Part shown: positions 47,383 to 59,600 of the stretch, in pieces
Numbering within the stretch: the first letter of the stretch is position 1
Layout: every line of letters begins with the position of its first letter
DNA from: Apium graveolens
Taxonomy: Eukaryota; Streptophyta; Magnoliopsida; Apiales; Apiaceae
Length of the DNA stretch: 64,000 nt
NCBI RefSeq assembly: GCF_009905375.1
Contig: NC_133653.1
Span: 88,029,004-88,093,003 of the forward strand
Direction: 5' to 3'
The notes under the pieces: generated by a model
Told to the model about the DNA's origin: nothing
Database searches by the model: none
Seen by the model: only the letters and a program-made list of their open reading frames with translations
Program-made: the position numbers and the translations under genes

Positions 47383-50300
47383 TATGGCGCCCCAAAACCC
47401 GAGGTCAGGAGTCTCGGAAGCCATGCATCCAAACTCACATAACTCACGCTACAATATGTAAATACTCACGCTTCACGACCCCACACTTATCACACACACA
47501 CTTACAGGTTATTGTCTTGGAAACGAACCATCATAACTAGAGTAATTTTATTACAACCCAAATATAATTAGTCTTATCGGGGAGTGACCCTTTAGGTAAG
47601 GTTAGTCCGCCAGCCAAATATACGTTTCTTGTTCTTACCTTACATAAGTCATACTTATAAATAAGCCGAACTATAAACAACTGAAAACTAATCCAGCTTA
47701 TTCTGACTACTTGTGGTACAGCACCAAACAATCTACGGAACAGCTGGCCATTTCCTACCCATTTCCTGGATGTGGTTCTCATGGCAGGCATCTTGATTCA
47801 CTGTTGTGTTGTGCCAATTTAAGAAAATAAGTGTGAGCTATAATGCCCAACATAATAATGTACAGTATGAAAATGACTGTATGATACATCACATAGGATA
47901 ATTATGTTTTATTCGAAAATAGTCTTCCTTGTTGATACACACCTTCTTATGAAAATAATTCTTTAAGGGATTTTAATATCCTGTGAATACCTTAATAGTA
48001 ATCCCATCACCTAGGCTTGGTTACGTTATCTCCTTTCAATTCCAATTGGAAGAATTAGGACATTCGTTGGAACCACCGCATACGATGATCAGTCTTACTG
48101 CGATAAAAGTAACCTTTTCTACTAGTAGAAGGACGACACCTTTACCTCACAGTTATCACCCTTGCCGTATACGAGCTATGTGTCCTCATTTTGGGTATAC
48201 ACACACTTCGCAGGTCCATAGGTACATATTGTACCATCTTCTACAGTACCAGTAGTCTATCCAATACACGAAGTACTTGGATCCTACCCCTCCCTTGTCC
48301 TTTAGGAAATCCTATCATATCTTGAGAACTCGAACACATCGAAGTTCCTCCAAGAGTTTTGCTTGTTGATAGCATAGCTTTACTGTATATATATATATGT
48401 ACTTCCGAAAGTTTTGGAGGAAGTACTAAGGATGTGGTTGACCGTTGTCAACAGATAATTAAATAAGGGGGAAAAGTTTCTCCTTGAAACTATATTTCAA
48501 AATATTATAAGTCGGGATAATATTCACCGACGATCTGAAATTATTCGAATGATATTCTGAAATCAGAAAGTATGTTTTAAATCAGGATATATGATTTTTA
48601 AATCAATAATAAACCCTTAATAAATAATTAAATGATAATCGATAATAATCAAACCTCGAATGAGTTTACTCTTCTAAAAGATTATTTAAAATAACATTCC
48701 TCAACTAGTTTGTGTCTACACAATAATTAATCTATAATGATTAATCGATTTGAAATAATTAATCATTGGAGTATACTACTCCCCTAATAAGGAATAAATA
48801 TATAGTATTTATTATTTGAACAATAAAATATAGTTGAGGGAATATGATCGTTGGGAAATCGTTTTAATAAAAGTTCGAGGTGTTTTAATGTTTCGTAAGT
48901 GGATGATGAGTCCCTTTAAAAACGTACTACTATGGACTTATAACCGTCCTATAATATCACCGGAAATGATTCCCGGGTTTCATCTTTAATCCCGACCGAT
49001 TCTCGGTCCTTATATAATACGTCACGCTTAAAGTGAAATAACATTTCACGATATATACTTTAGCGTACAACATCGCTATATTATGCGAAATTCAACAACT
49101 ATGTATCATGGCAAGCATGGTATTTATGCAATGATAGTAAAACAATCCTTTCACAACACAACAGTAAAAATGGAGTTGGGTTCGTAAACTTGCCTGGGTA
49201 TCTCGAGGTGGAGGATGCTCTAGGTTCCGCTCGGAAATCTATAACCATAACACAATTCATTTTGTTAGGGTCCCGTTCTAATTTACGGCAACTCGCACTC
49301 ATGTGCTACTTGTTATGCATCCTCTCAACTTATACTACCCTTATTATTCCTTTAAGTCATATTCACATTATGGTCACTTCATTTTTCTAAGTATCGTAGG
49401 TTCATTCTCATTATCGTCGTCGGCTCCGCTTATGGATTCTTACGGTTTCTACTCGCGCAATCTCGGCTCCGACATTTTATAAAACTTGGGAAATCATTAT
49501 TTTACTTGAAATTTTATGGCAGTTAGAAAACTCAATATTTTACTCTCTGTAAATATTTCATAATTTATGAACACGTTAAGTCTATCCTTTATATTTTCAA
49601 AGTTCGTAATTCGTAGCAGTTTTTGTCGCGTAAAACACTTTTACTAAAACAGCCATAACTTTTGATCCGTAAATCAGAATCAAGTGATTCAAGTGCCTAA
49701 ACGATCCTTATAACTTTGTCTATCCTAAAAAAGGTTATTTTTCAAGAACCTACAGTTTAAAACTTCGAAAATTTGTGCAGAAACTTAAAGTTACGATTTG
49801 TTGGTTTTAACGAAGTTACGTTTACGATCGGGGTTTCATTTACGCCCTAACTCTTAACACAACCACCAACAATCATCATATCATCATCAACACACAAACT
49901 CCTCTCAAGAACATCATGTTCTTGGGCCAAAATAACCAACCTTAAACTTCTACTTAACTTAATCATCAACATTTCACCAATACACTCATATATACTAGGT
50001 TTACTACCACATACTAAATGGATCTTAACAATGAACCTAAATAAAGTTGGGCCAAAGATTTTTACCTTTATTGAAAGCTTGAGATGTGTTCTTGAGATGG
50101 TGGAGGCTTGGAAGTGCTTGGTATGATTTTTAGAACCTAAAACCACCATAGAAATCAAGAAACCAAAGAGAGGTTACTATTCAAACTATTTACTAGTGAG
50201 TTTCTTGAATTTATTTCACCCATCAAACCTTGATAAAAGAGATGAAAAAATTTTCGTACTTATTTTAATTTCTAGGAGGCTTGAGAATTAATTGGGTGAT

Positions 50301-51064
50301 TTTACAAGAGTTAGAACTTGGAGATTTGAATTGATTTCTTCCCTTTTTTCATTAGGGCCGAATGGAGCTTCCAAGGGGGGTATTTTTTACTACTCTTGGT
50401 TGCTTCTCTTGGATGCTTTGCTAGGTTGCTTCTACGAAGATGAGGTGATCTCTTTGCAATTGATTTTATTCTCATAGTATAGCATTTTAGGTTGATTCTT
50501 GGTTGCATATCTTAGGGACAAATCCTAATGAGCTTACTAGGTTACAAGCTAAACTACAAGGTTAGCTTCCTTAGCACACTATTTTGCTAGCTAGCTTGAT
50601 CATCCTATGGTTAGCTCACTATTTGATGAAGTAACCATGGTTACTTCCTTACCATGGTTTAGTTAGTGTGTTATGTTTATTTAATCGGTTTACGCGTTCG
50701 CTCGGTTACTTAAACGTTTTCGTAATACTTACTCGTAATTGGTTCGCGAAGTAATTCCTTTCGTATTTATTCCTTATATTTTATTTATCCTACTTGAATA
50801 TAAATACGTAGGATTTAAATCTCGTAATTATATTGTGATTCCCGTAATCCTCGATGAGTCGTAAATACGGTCATTTTTCAAAGTTTGTTTTCTTCGAAAA
50901 CTAATAGCGTTTACATACACTCATTTGGTACGTATAGTCGTAATATCAACTCCGAAACTCATTTTCTCATGCACTACATAGTGTGGGCTCAAAAGTTTTT
51001 CCCGTCTGTCAGGGTTACTATTCATTAAACGTTTTACAAGGTCTCAAAAATTCGAGTTATTACA
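47383..51064 (-). repeat. 3' LTR of H (3682 bp)
   Basis: Plus-strand edges are TATGGCGCCCCAAAACCC and GAGTTATTACA. Layout resembles the F and A LTRs (CCCCAAA...CCGAGGTC edge, GTGAGC block near 47835), but the sequence is a distinct family. Only one copy is in the window. A TA-rich tract is near 48385-48398. Confidence 0.82.
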
Positions 51065-51079
51065 GTCTTCCCCTCTAAC
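51065..51079 (-). promoter_or_regulatory. Polypurine tract of H
   Basis: The minus strand reads GTTAGAGGGGAAGAC directly before the LTR start TGTAATAACTCG. Confidence 0.75.
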
Positions 51080-52413
51080 AAGGATTTCGTCCCGGAATCA
51101 ATTAGAAAATAAGTGGGGATATTTATTCCTCATTGCGGTCTTCAAGTTCCCAAGTTGATTCCTCAACATTTTTGATTTCTCCATAAGATCCTAACCAGCT
51201 TTACAGTTTTGTTCCTCAGCACTTGTTCTTTCTGGGTCCATTATCCTTACTGGCTACTCGATGTTAGGTCAGGTCTGGTTGTAAATCTACTTGCTCGTAT
51301 TCTATACATGCGTGCATCTGCATGGTACTTCCTTAACATGGACACGTGGAACACGTTGTGTTACTTGTTGCAAATTAGGAGGCAAGGCGAGCTCGTAAGC
51401 TAGAGGTCTATTCTCCTCAAATTTCAAAGGCTCCTATGAATATGAGACTCAGCTTTCCTTTCTTTCCAAATCTCATCACTCCTTTCCACGGAGATACCTT
51501 TAATAGCACAGAATCTCCTACTTCATATTCCTATCCTTTCTAGTCTGGTCGGCCATACTTCTTTTATCTGTCCTGGGCTGCTACCAGTCTTTTCCTGATG
51601 AGTCCTACCATTTCTCTGGTCTGCTGGACTAACTCTGGTCCTAATATCTTGTGTTCTCCAACTTCATCCCAACACAGGGGAGAGCGACATCTTCTTCCAT
51701 AAAGAGCTTTATACGAGGGCATTCCTATGCTAGCGTGATAGCTATTGTGTAGCAAATTTCGATCAGGGGGTAAGTGGTCATCCCAATTTCCTTTAAAATT
51801 AATGGCACATACTCGTAGTATTCTTCTAGGTCTGATAGTCCTTTCGCTTTGTCCATCAGTCTGGGGGTGGTAAGCGGTACTCATGTTTAGTCTGGTGCAT
51901 TTCGCATTCCTGGAAGCTTCTCCAAAATCAGGAATTAACCATCGGGTCTCTATCTGATACTATGGCTACGGAACGCGTGTCTTACTACTATTTTCCTTCA
52001 GTAATATCCACCAAACTTGTCTACAATGTATCTTTCGTTGATTGGTAGGAAGTGTGCGAACTTGGGTCAATCTATCTATGATAACCCATATGGCATCATG
52101 ATTGGGCCTTTGGTTCTTGGTAAGCCTGTCACAAAATCCATGGCTATATGCCTCCCATTTCCATTCCGGAATCTCTAGGGGTCATAACTAGTCCACTAGG
52201 TGCTGATGTTCAGCCTTCACTCTCTGGCATGTCAAGCACTTGCTGACCCACTCTGCTACTTCTCTCTCTCATGTTAAGCCAACCAATAATATTTCTTAAG
52301 GTCACGGTACATTTTCGTACTTCCTGGGTTGATTGAATATCTAGAGTTGTGCCCTCCGTGCAGCAGCTCATCCTTTAATTCTTGCATATTTGGAATCCAA
52401 ATCCGGGACGCAT
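51080..52413 (-). pseudogene. Integrase of H, broken
   Basis: From right to left on the minus strand: the zinc region (52413-52274; RIWIPNMQELKDELLH, then SRYSINPGSTKMYRDL) starts integrase. Core remnants follow at about 52240-51900 in shifting frames. The frame 51884-51564 carries [13 protein letters not shown] with the catalytic Glu, and IGMPSYKALYGRRCRSP. The GKKGKLS block lies at about 51475-51450. A weak chromodomain trace may lie at 51200-51100. Multiple frameshifts; not functional. It groups with F and G. Confidence 0.82.
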
Positions 52414-53550
52414 TGTTAGGTCCCGAATTATCGTAGAAGGGGGGGTTGAATACGATAATCACTAAATTAAAAAATTCTTTCGAATCTTTAGCGGATAAAA
52501 TTTAGTGCTCGGTTAGTGTTTCGTGTTCTTGAGAGGAATATTGTTTGGAACGATAAAAACAAGGAACACAAGATATTCGGGGAAATATATTCGTATATAA
52601 ATCCTCGAGGGGCAACACTCCGGTAAATAAATTAACCAGCTACAATATAAGAACAACAAAGTTCCTAGCTACTACAAAGATTTACAAATCAAATCCTATA
52701 CAATGATCTAGCTTTTGTTTGTCTAAGGATTTAATTATCGGGTAACGATTATAATGCCTCTATAAATATACAAGAGATAAATCGGGCATTATAACGTTAC
52801 TCTGGTGAGAAGTTAAACGGATATCAATGTGCTGAGCTTCTCTGTATTCTCTTGTTTTTTTTCATCAGCTCTCGTGAGAGAGAAGATGAACAGAACTTTT
52901 TAACAATAATAATACTCTCTTGTTATTTATTCTGCTTCTCTGTGTAGACTTCAAATTCATTGGACAAATGGCAATCTTGTGTCCACAAAATCCTTTTCAT
53001 TTGCTGCAATAAAATTAATGAATAACATTTCTATGACGACTGAGCTCTGTGGCGACCAACATCCCATGTGCTTTCTCTATGGTGACAGAGTCACTTGTGT
53101 CTTCTCTGTGGCGACAGCTCTGTGGCGACAGAGTTTCCCTTTTGCGCCTTCTTTGTGGCGACAGCTCTGTGGCGACAGAGTTTCCCTTATGCCTTCTCTG
53201 TGGCGACAGCTCTGTGGCGATAGAGTCACTTGTGCCTTCTCTGCGGCGACAAAACTCTGTGGCAACAGAGTTAGAGCAGTTTCTCTGTGGTTACAGCTTC
53301 TGTGGCGACAGGTAGAGAGAGCTGTCATGACTTAGAATATTTCGGTTCTTGTCAAACCATTCTTCAATGTATCAACACCTTCTTTGTAATTAAATTAAAA
53401 TCCCATCTTGTATACTGATGTTTGGTGCACTGGTCTGGTTCACAAAACTAGCATTGAGAGAACCTAATTCAATTTAACTTGTGTTTCTGAGTTGATACAG
53501 ATTGGTTGAATATCCATGTTTCTAACAATGACTGTCAACAAACAAATGTA
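52414..53550 (-). mobile_element. LTR of copia-type element I, left part up to the gap
   Basis: The plus strand begins TGTTAGGTCCCGAATTATCG then GAAGGGGGGGTTGAATACG. On the minus strand this is the typical copia LTR tail (ATTCAACCCCCCCTTCTACG) ending CCTAACA. So this is the 3' end of an LTR on the minus strand, inserted in H integrase. The 5 bases CGCAT (52409-52413) would be its target duplication; the mate is not seen. The LTR contains the motif array at 53043-53316 and runs into the assembly gap. The open frames at 52979-53335 derive from the array. Confidence 0.72.
53043..53316 (+). repeat. Array of CTCTGTGGCGACAG units in the LTR of I
   Basis: About 12 copies of a 14-base unit (CTCTGTGGCGACAG and close variants) occur in 274 bases. 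Some are back to back and some are spaced by 20 to 30 bases in a larger unit that also holds GAGTTTCCCTT and GCCTTCT. The unit ends are self-complementary (CTCTGT...ACAGAG), so short hairpins could form. Confidence 0.85.
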
Positions 53551-53650
53551 NNNNNNNNNNNNNNNNNNNNNNNNNNNNNNNNNNNNNNNNNNNNNNNNNN
53601 NNNNNNNNNNNNNNNNNNNNNNNNNNNNNNNNNNNNNNNNNNNNNNNNNN
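53551..53650. other. Assembly gap (100 Ns)
   Basis: Exactly 100 unknown bases, the usual placeholder for a gap of unknown size. None of the elements open on its left (A, D, H, I) is closed on its right within the window. Confidence 0.98.
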
Positions 53651-54238
53651 AAAATAATACCCCTAAGTAAAATTAAGGGGCTAATTATACTCCTAATAAA
53701 AATATTTGGCCCCAATTTTTATAATTTTTGGGTATTAATAATGAATTTTTAAATATCCAATAAATACAAAATAAATACTAAAAATTCCCAAAAATTGTGA
53801 AAAATACAAAAATACAAAGAAAAATGATATATGATAATTTCATAATCATATAAAAATAAAAAATGTGATTTTTGTGGGGTTTTTGGTACCCGAAGGGGTC
53901 CGGAAAAAGTCGTTTTTCGCGAAAAAGGTCAATTTGTAAAACGTCTAAGGGTTCAGAATAGCGATACGGTATAGGGCAATTTTGGCAAAATAGGGCCAAT
54001 GATTTTGTTTGAAATACGGGCTTTTAAAACATAGTTTTGAGCTGTACAGGTTTTGATATAATATATATAACTGACGATAGAACGCTCAATAAATATCCAA
54101 AACACGTTTGGATCAAAACAACCAACACATAACACATAGCAGTTAGGGTTCAACGACTTAACACATTTAATCACATAATAATACACATAATTTATTATTA
54201 TTATAATATAATACAAGCGTAATTCCTCGGTCGTTACA
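53651..54238 (-). repeat. LTR end K (chromovirus-like)
   Basis: The right edge reads TCCTCGGTCGTTACA, on the minus strand TGTAACGACCGAGGA, close to the start of the G LTR (TGTTACGACCGGC). It is inserted in J. AGAAC (54239-54243) may be its target duplication, but the left side is in or beyond the gap. No coding features. It is likely the 5' part of a minus-strand LTR. Confidence 0.6.
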
Positions 54239-55206
54239 AGAACTCAGGGAGATATCGACAAGTCAAGAAGACATGAAGATCGGAGATATCGACAAGTCAT
54301 TTCTTCACTAAAGAACTCAGAGTTATCGGCAAGTCTACATTCATTAGAGAACTCTGAGTTATCGATAAGTCTAAGTCTACTAAAGAACTCAGAGATATCG
54401 ATAAGTCAAAATTTACTAGAGAACTCTAAGTTATCGACAAGATAAAGTGAAGACATGATGCTGAGAGATCTCGACGAGCTAAAGTTTCATTCGAGAACTC
54501 AGAGACCTCTATAAGTCAAATTCACTAGAGCATTAGAGATCTCGATAAGTCATTTTACTTATCGAGATGTCAAGATCTTTATGTGCCTAAAATGAAGATC
54601 TCAAGTAAAATTCTCAAAGTACATAATCACAGACCAGTTCAATATCCAAGATTAACAATCAACAAACAATTCAACCAGCTGGATTGACAAGTCTACAAAA
54701 AGCACCTTGAAGAATGTGCAAGATCAATAGTAAAGATTAACTGACAAAGGAAGATCAAAGTGAACACGGGATGCTAAAGATATGCTAAGCCAAAAATGAA
54801 AGATCTACTTTTCTATAAATAGAAATGACAAGTGACAGTTTAGAAAAACTAATAGCATGTCTTATTGTACACTGTGTAAACCAGCAGTTAACTAAGTTAA
54901 AAAGTTAACACTGGTCATTTAGTTAGAAGTAACAATTTAGATCAAATTTCTTGTAATACTCTCAAGGAGAAGCTAAGCTCTTTATCAACAAAGAGCCTAG
55001 AAATTTTGTAGCAAAACAATCTTAATTTTAATATAAAATTGAGTGAGTTTTGAAGATCTGTGTTCTTAATTTTCTGCACGCTTAAATTCTGCATGAACAT
55101 ATTTCATTACAAGATTTAGTTTACTTTGTTCAACCATAAACATTCAAGAAAAGCACAAAAACAGTAAAACACATTCACCCCCCTGTATGTTATTTATTTC
55201 CTAACA
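54239..55206 (+). repeat. LTR of copia-type element J, 3' part
   Basis: It ends CACCCCCCTGTATGTTATTTATTTCCTAACA, the copia LTR tail. No primer site follows, so it is the end of a 3' LTR or a solo LTR. Its start is lost to K. It contains an array of GAGATATCGACAAGTC-like units (54250-54560). A TCTATAAATA box near 54813 may be its TATA. Confidence 0.65.
54250..54560 (+). repeat. Array of GAGATATCGACAAGTC-like units (J)
   Basis: About nine units of the form (A)GA(G/T)(A/T)TATCGA(C/T)AAGTC recur every 30 to 50 bases, with AGAACTCAGAG between several. The last is followed by an inverted copy (ACTTATCGAGAT, about 54548). Confidence 0.8.
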
Positions 55207-56214
55207 AGTTAAACATAACACCTTAGTAGATTTAACTTAGTGAATTTTGTAGCACTCGACGGATGATCTAATATAGTCCCGACGGATGAACTTTATAGTC
55301 CCGACGGATGACAAATTGACATCCATCGAGTGAGTAGCTTATGTAATAAATAAGTACTGTAGCACATTTATGCAAACAACATGTATTAGTCAAGTAGATT
55401 GCTTAGGGTTCTGTAAGTCATGTTGACTATTAGATTGATATGCAGAATAGGTTGATTAATTGTAAATATGAGATGTCTTGTAATTCTGTATAAGTGAAAT
55501 AGAGTCAAGTGGTAGATAGACTCCTGACGGATGCTCTACAAGACTCCTAACGGATGATCAACATAGCTCCCGACGGATGACAAACATAGTCCCGACGGAT
55601 GATCAAATTCAAATAGTTGTTGATAGTGATAACACAGTCACATGCGTTGGGTGTTTGTAAAAGGAATGTGGCAGCCTGTTAAGCAGGAATTTGAGAATAA
55701 ATAAGCATTACCATTTCCATGCAATTGTGAAGACAGTCAAAGATATTGGAAAGAGTAATGAAGCAGCATGATTTTAAACTACATAAACTTTGTTTTATTG
55801 TCTTGTCTTATTGTCATGTAACTTGGTGATATATAAACCAAGTGTGGCAAGTAGAATAATTAACTAAGCAAGCTTATTTTTCGAAGAAACATATCAAGCA
55901 GTATTCTGTAAGCATTTCTCTGTAGTTTTGTTTGTTCAAACTTGTATAGCAGATGTGAGCTATTCAAAGCTTCACAGGGTTCTCAATTGATATATATATA
56001 TGGTGGATACTTTCAAATCCACCAAAAAGTTTTAAAAGCTTATGTTTTTATTACTTAGTATTTTGATTTCTATCATTCTTTTATTCCGGACCATTGCTAA
56101 TTAAACACTGTTATATTTATCAAGTTAGAACATCATTCTTTAAATTTGAAAAAGGAGCCAGAATTACATTCAACCCCCCTTCTGTAATTCTTGTTGTATT
56201 TTTAGGGAATAATA
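55207..56214 (+). repeat. LTR-like sequence L (copia type)
   Basis: It begins near AGTTAAACATAACACC, just after J, and ends ATTCAACCCCCCTTCTGTAATTC...GGGAATAATA, a decayed copia LTR tail. TATA-like GATATATAA at about 55828. No primer site follows. CCCGACGGATG words occur in two clusters. J seems to have inserted at or near its start. Whether L is a solo LTR or belongs to M is unclear; the M LTR start at 61545 is different, which argues for solo. Confidence 0.55.
55255..55610 (+). repeat. Clusters of CCCGACGGATGA motif in L
   Basis: Two clusters (about 55257-55330 and 55525-55610) hold about eight copies of (C)(T/C)CGACGGATG(A) with AGTCCC or AGCTCC before most. The spacing is 25 to 40 bases. 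Confidence 0.8.
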
Positions 56215-56237
56215 AGTTTTATTTGTTTATATTCAAA

Positions 56238-56656
56238 ATGCCTAAATTTCGTTACCCAAATTTGGTCAAAGCTTTTTATTTAAATTTGCATGTTGATCAA
56301 TCTGATCATTATGTGTTTATTGTGTCTAATGCGAGAATCACTTTGTCTCCGTTATTTCTGAGTGTTATTCTTAAAATCCAAAACCCGTCTTCCTTATCTA
56401 TTCATAATAAGAGGGGTCCCAAAGATATAGAAGGTTTTTCTGCTTTGGATCAATTAAAATTGATAACTAGTGATTTTACTTTTGTGTTGTTTTTTCCTCC
56501 TCCTACCTCACAAATGATCACTATGGCTCATTAATTGTTCAAACTTTATATTGAAAACATTTGTCCTAGGTTAGGAGCAAGGTTCTATTTCTCTGCTTAA
56601 GATGTGTTGGTTGTGGCTATGATTTTATCTGGTAGAAAGTTTGATTTGGCTGATTT
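56238..56656 (+). pseudogene. Accessory reading frame of element M, first part
   Basis: ATG at 56238 opens MPKFRYPNLVKAFYLNL. The frame continues through RITLSPLFLSVIL and stops at TAA 56532-56534, then reads on in frame past another TAA (56598-56600) with VLVVAMILSGRKFDLADF. The order (YPNLV.AFY, V....ITLSP, then the 'I.PR.G' and RK.DL blocks) resembles the 'putative plant transposon protein' domain found in plant retrotransposon accessory frames. The frame is cut at 56656 by a solo LTR and resumes at 60643. Function is unknown; identification is by motif memory only. Confidence 0.6.
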
Positions 56657-59600
56657 TGTGATGCCCCTCAAATCCGGGGGTCGGGATTTGACGTCACCCC
56701 ACAAAAACTCTTTTAAAACACTTTTGAAAACTTGTATTTTTGAAAGATATTATAAAAAATTCAAAGAATTTAAAACTTGAAAACTTAATTAAAAGATTTA
56801 AAAGAGAACAGTTTAACCACCCTAAAAACAGGATCGCATACAGGTTACTGTATTGAAATTAGAATCAACCACTATTATTTATAAACAAAATCTTTTACAA
56901 TATCAAGTCATCTTCGATAATAAGAATCACTACTACTTTATTTACAAACCTGATTTACAACTGAATCTCAATAACCAACTTTAACTCAAACCCTCCTCAT
57001 CAAATTCCCTGGATACTTTCTTTGACCTCTGGATAACTTAACCACTCATGTTCTTCGTCAAGCCTTAGCCTAAAATGCTATCGTACTCAAGCAATTCATC
57101 TTTATGCCTTTCTGAAATGGTTAAAAGAAAAGCAAGAGTGAGCAATAATGCTCAGCAAGTACCAATATAGTAATAACAATCTGAAATAGTTTATCAAGAA
57201 TTCATAAGCTCATGGTATTATACAAAAGGATTCATCAATCTTTGTATCAATTGAAAACTAGGAAATCAATCATTCAAAAGAATTATGGACTGGATTTATC
57301 TCATTTTAACTAAAAATCAAAGGTTAGACTAGTGATCAGTCACGCACTAACCCCGAACATGGCACACATCCTTATTCTCTATACTGGATCCAAGGCACAC
57401 TTTAGCCTATAATTGACCACAAATATGGTCCACATATTTTATAAAAACAATCCAATTCCAATAATTCAATTCAAATAAAACATTCATTTCCATAAGCAGA
57501 ATCATATTCAGCAGTTATAAAATATTTAACTAAAAACAACTCTTGTATTTGATAATTAAATCATATGCGACAAGAGTTTCGACCTTGTAATAACAAATTT
57601 TTGGTATTCATGAAACAAAATCAGGTATACAAGGGTGTGTATTCGTTGAATGAAAGGTATCTGATGATTTTGAAGTGGTATTGTATCGTAGGGTATGTGT
57701 TTATAGGATATGATAAAATGTTTGGCTTTTCACAACTTGAAGGTAGACTGGAATCATGGGTTTCATTCTCAAAGTAAAGATTTACCAGATATAGTTCACA
57801 ACATAAATATGATACCATAATCTTGAAAGAAACATCACAATCTATGCAACATATATAAGAAAGGATTTAGGAAACTTGCCTTCAATTCGATTCCAACTTA
57901 CAATTGAGTCTCATACTTCATATTACACAATCTATGCATATCATAACTCACAGATAACCTCTGACTATACTCTATCTACAGCACATCATTGCTTTCCCAA
58001 CGTATTCCTTATTCACTTTGCGACACCATTTGACCTTTTGTACGTCTTTGATATTGCACGTCTCGTCCGGATCCTTTACGAGAATAAGACAGTACTATAA
58101 TCACTAAATAGTCTATCAATTCTAACTTATAACTATCAAACTCCGCATCTATAATCCTTCACATATATATCACGTATACCGATAAGCACTTAACACATAA
58201 TCACCAGTCAACCTATATAAATTTCAGACGTACCAATTATCAGTTAACACATAATCATGCTTTGACTCCATCTTACCATCAATCCATTTTAAACAGAATA
58301 TTCTATAAATCAATGTTTGTACAAATCATATCAAAAATCTGACATTATCTTGTCTAATTATTAGACTATCCTCATGTTATTCTATTCCAAAAAACAATCA
58401 ACCAACTCAATCTGACTTCATAACTCATTATCTAATGGTCCAACTCCAATCAAAACACAGTATGATCGTACTCAAATTATGTATCATATTCGTAAAACAA
58501 GAATTTCACATAATTACGACAGTCAAACACAAGACTCTTGAACCACATACGCACGTAAACACATAATTCATGTACCACGTAACTCAGACCGTCAAAACAT
58601 TCAACTCGGTATGTTTAAATTTGAAATCGAGTTGAAATATAACTTTTTGATAGTTACGTGACTCAGAAATGTTTATAAAATCAAGAGACCTTTCGAAACG
58701 AAAGATTTATGTCTCGAAAGTATTTTTAATGGAAGCGGAATATTTTTCTGAGTCTAGACGCGTTCGTTTCATATTAAACGGATGAACGGTCTATTTATTA
58801 CGAAGAAAATAAAAATAATTTAATTAATAAAAATATTAATTGAATATTCAATTAATAAAAATATTAATTGAATATTCAATATTCAATTCCCGATAAACCG
58901 GAACCGGATCAGGATGAACTCGCCGGATTCTGGGGATGAACCCAGTTTCTGGCGGTCATCGCTGGACTCCGACGATCCCCGATCTCGACCAAAACAACAC
59001 CAAACTTATTGGTTTTGTTGCTAAATCATTCCCCTGATCTTCCCCTATCTCCCAAAAAGCTCAAATCAAACAAACCATCTCGAAAATCGATTCCCGATAA
59101 AAAATCGGTCAGTTCTTAAATTTTTCGGCCAACACATCAATTTCTCTGATTTCTTAACCAAAATTAACAAATAATATATAAATCGATTTGTTTTTGAATG
59201 ATCTACAAGTTGGTGCTTTCAAAATCAACCCAAATTAATCGAATAAAAAGTTCCTAAAAATCAATCAAGAACATTCAAAGCTTCAACCCTAATTACTTAA
59301 ATTCAAAAATCAAGCATCATTTTGAACATCATATAGAACTCAAAATCACACATATGACCTATCAAAATGATCAGAATTCAATTATCTACAACTGCAATCA
59401 TCAAATCATATCAATCACTTCAAAATTTAAAAACCCTAAATTAACCCTAATTAATTCAAATTTTTTAAGAATTTTTGAAAATTTCATATGATATCTGCAG
59501 TGATTTGATTGATATGGTTGTTTAGTACATCTCGAGAGCTTCGATTCGGCTACTTGAGCGTCAAAATCTGACTTTCCAAATGCCTTCGAATCTTTGTTTG

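Larger units (their letters stand above)
47383..52413 (-). mobile_element. Ty3 chromovirus retrotransposon H, left part
   Basis: H is inserted in D integrase. The left edge TATGGCGCCCC is a mutated TG end on the outside, and the inner LTR edge is TTATTACA at 51064. Polypurine complement and integrase sequence to the right show it is a minus-strand element whose 3' LTR is here. It is cut by I at 52414. RT, gag and the 5' LTR are not seen. AAAAT (47378-47382) is the expected target duplication but its mate is not in the window. Confidence 0.85.

Noticed and set aside
53049..53335. Repetitive peptide (VATELW-like) encoded in three frames
   Set aside because: Product of the 14-base DNA array, open on both strands, so the repetition is at DNA level.
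53464..53752. Frames that cross the N gap
   Set aside because: Unknown bases; a frame across a gap of unknown size has no meaning.
54250..55610. Regularly spaced repeats considered as a CRISPR-like array
   Set aside because: Plant DNA, units degenerate, spacers not unique or of constant length, and the arrays sit inside LTRs.
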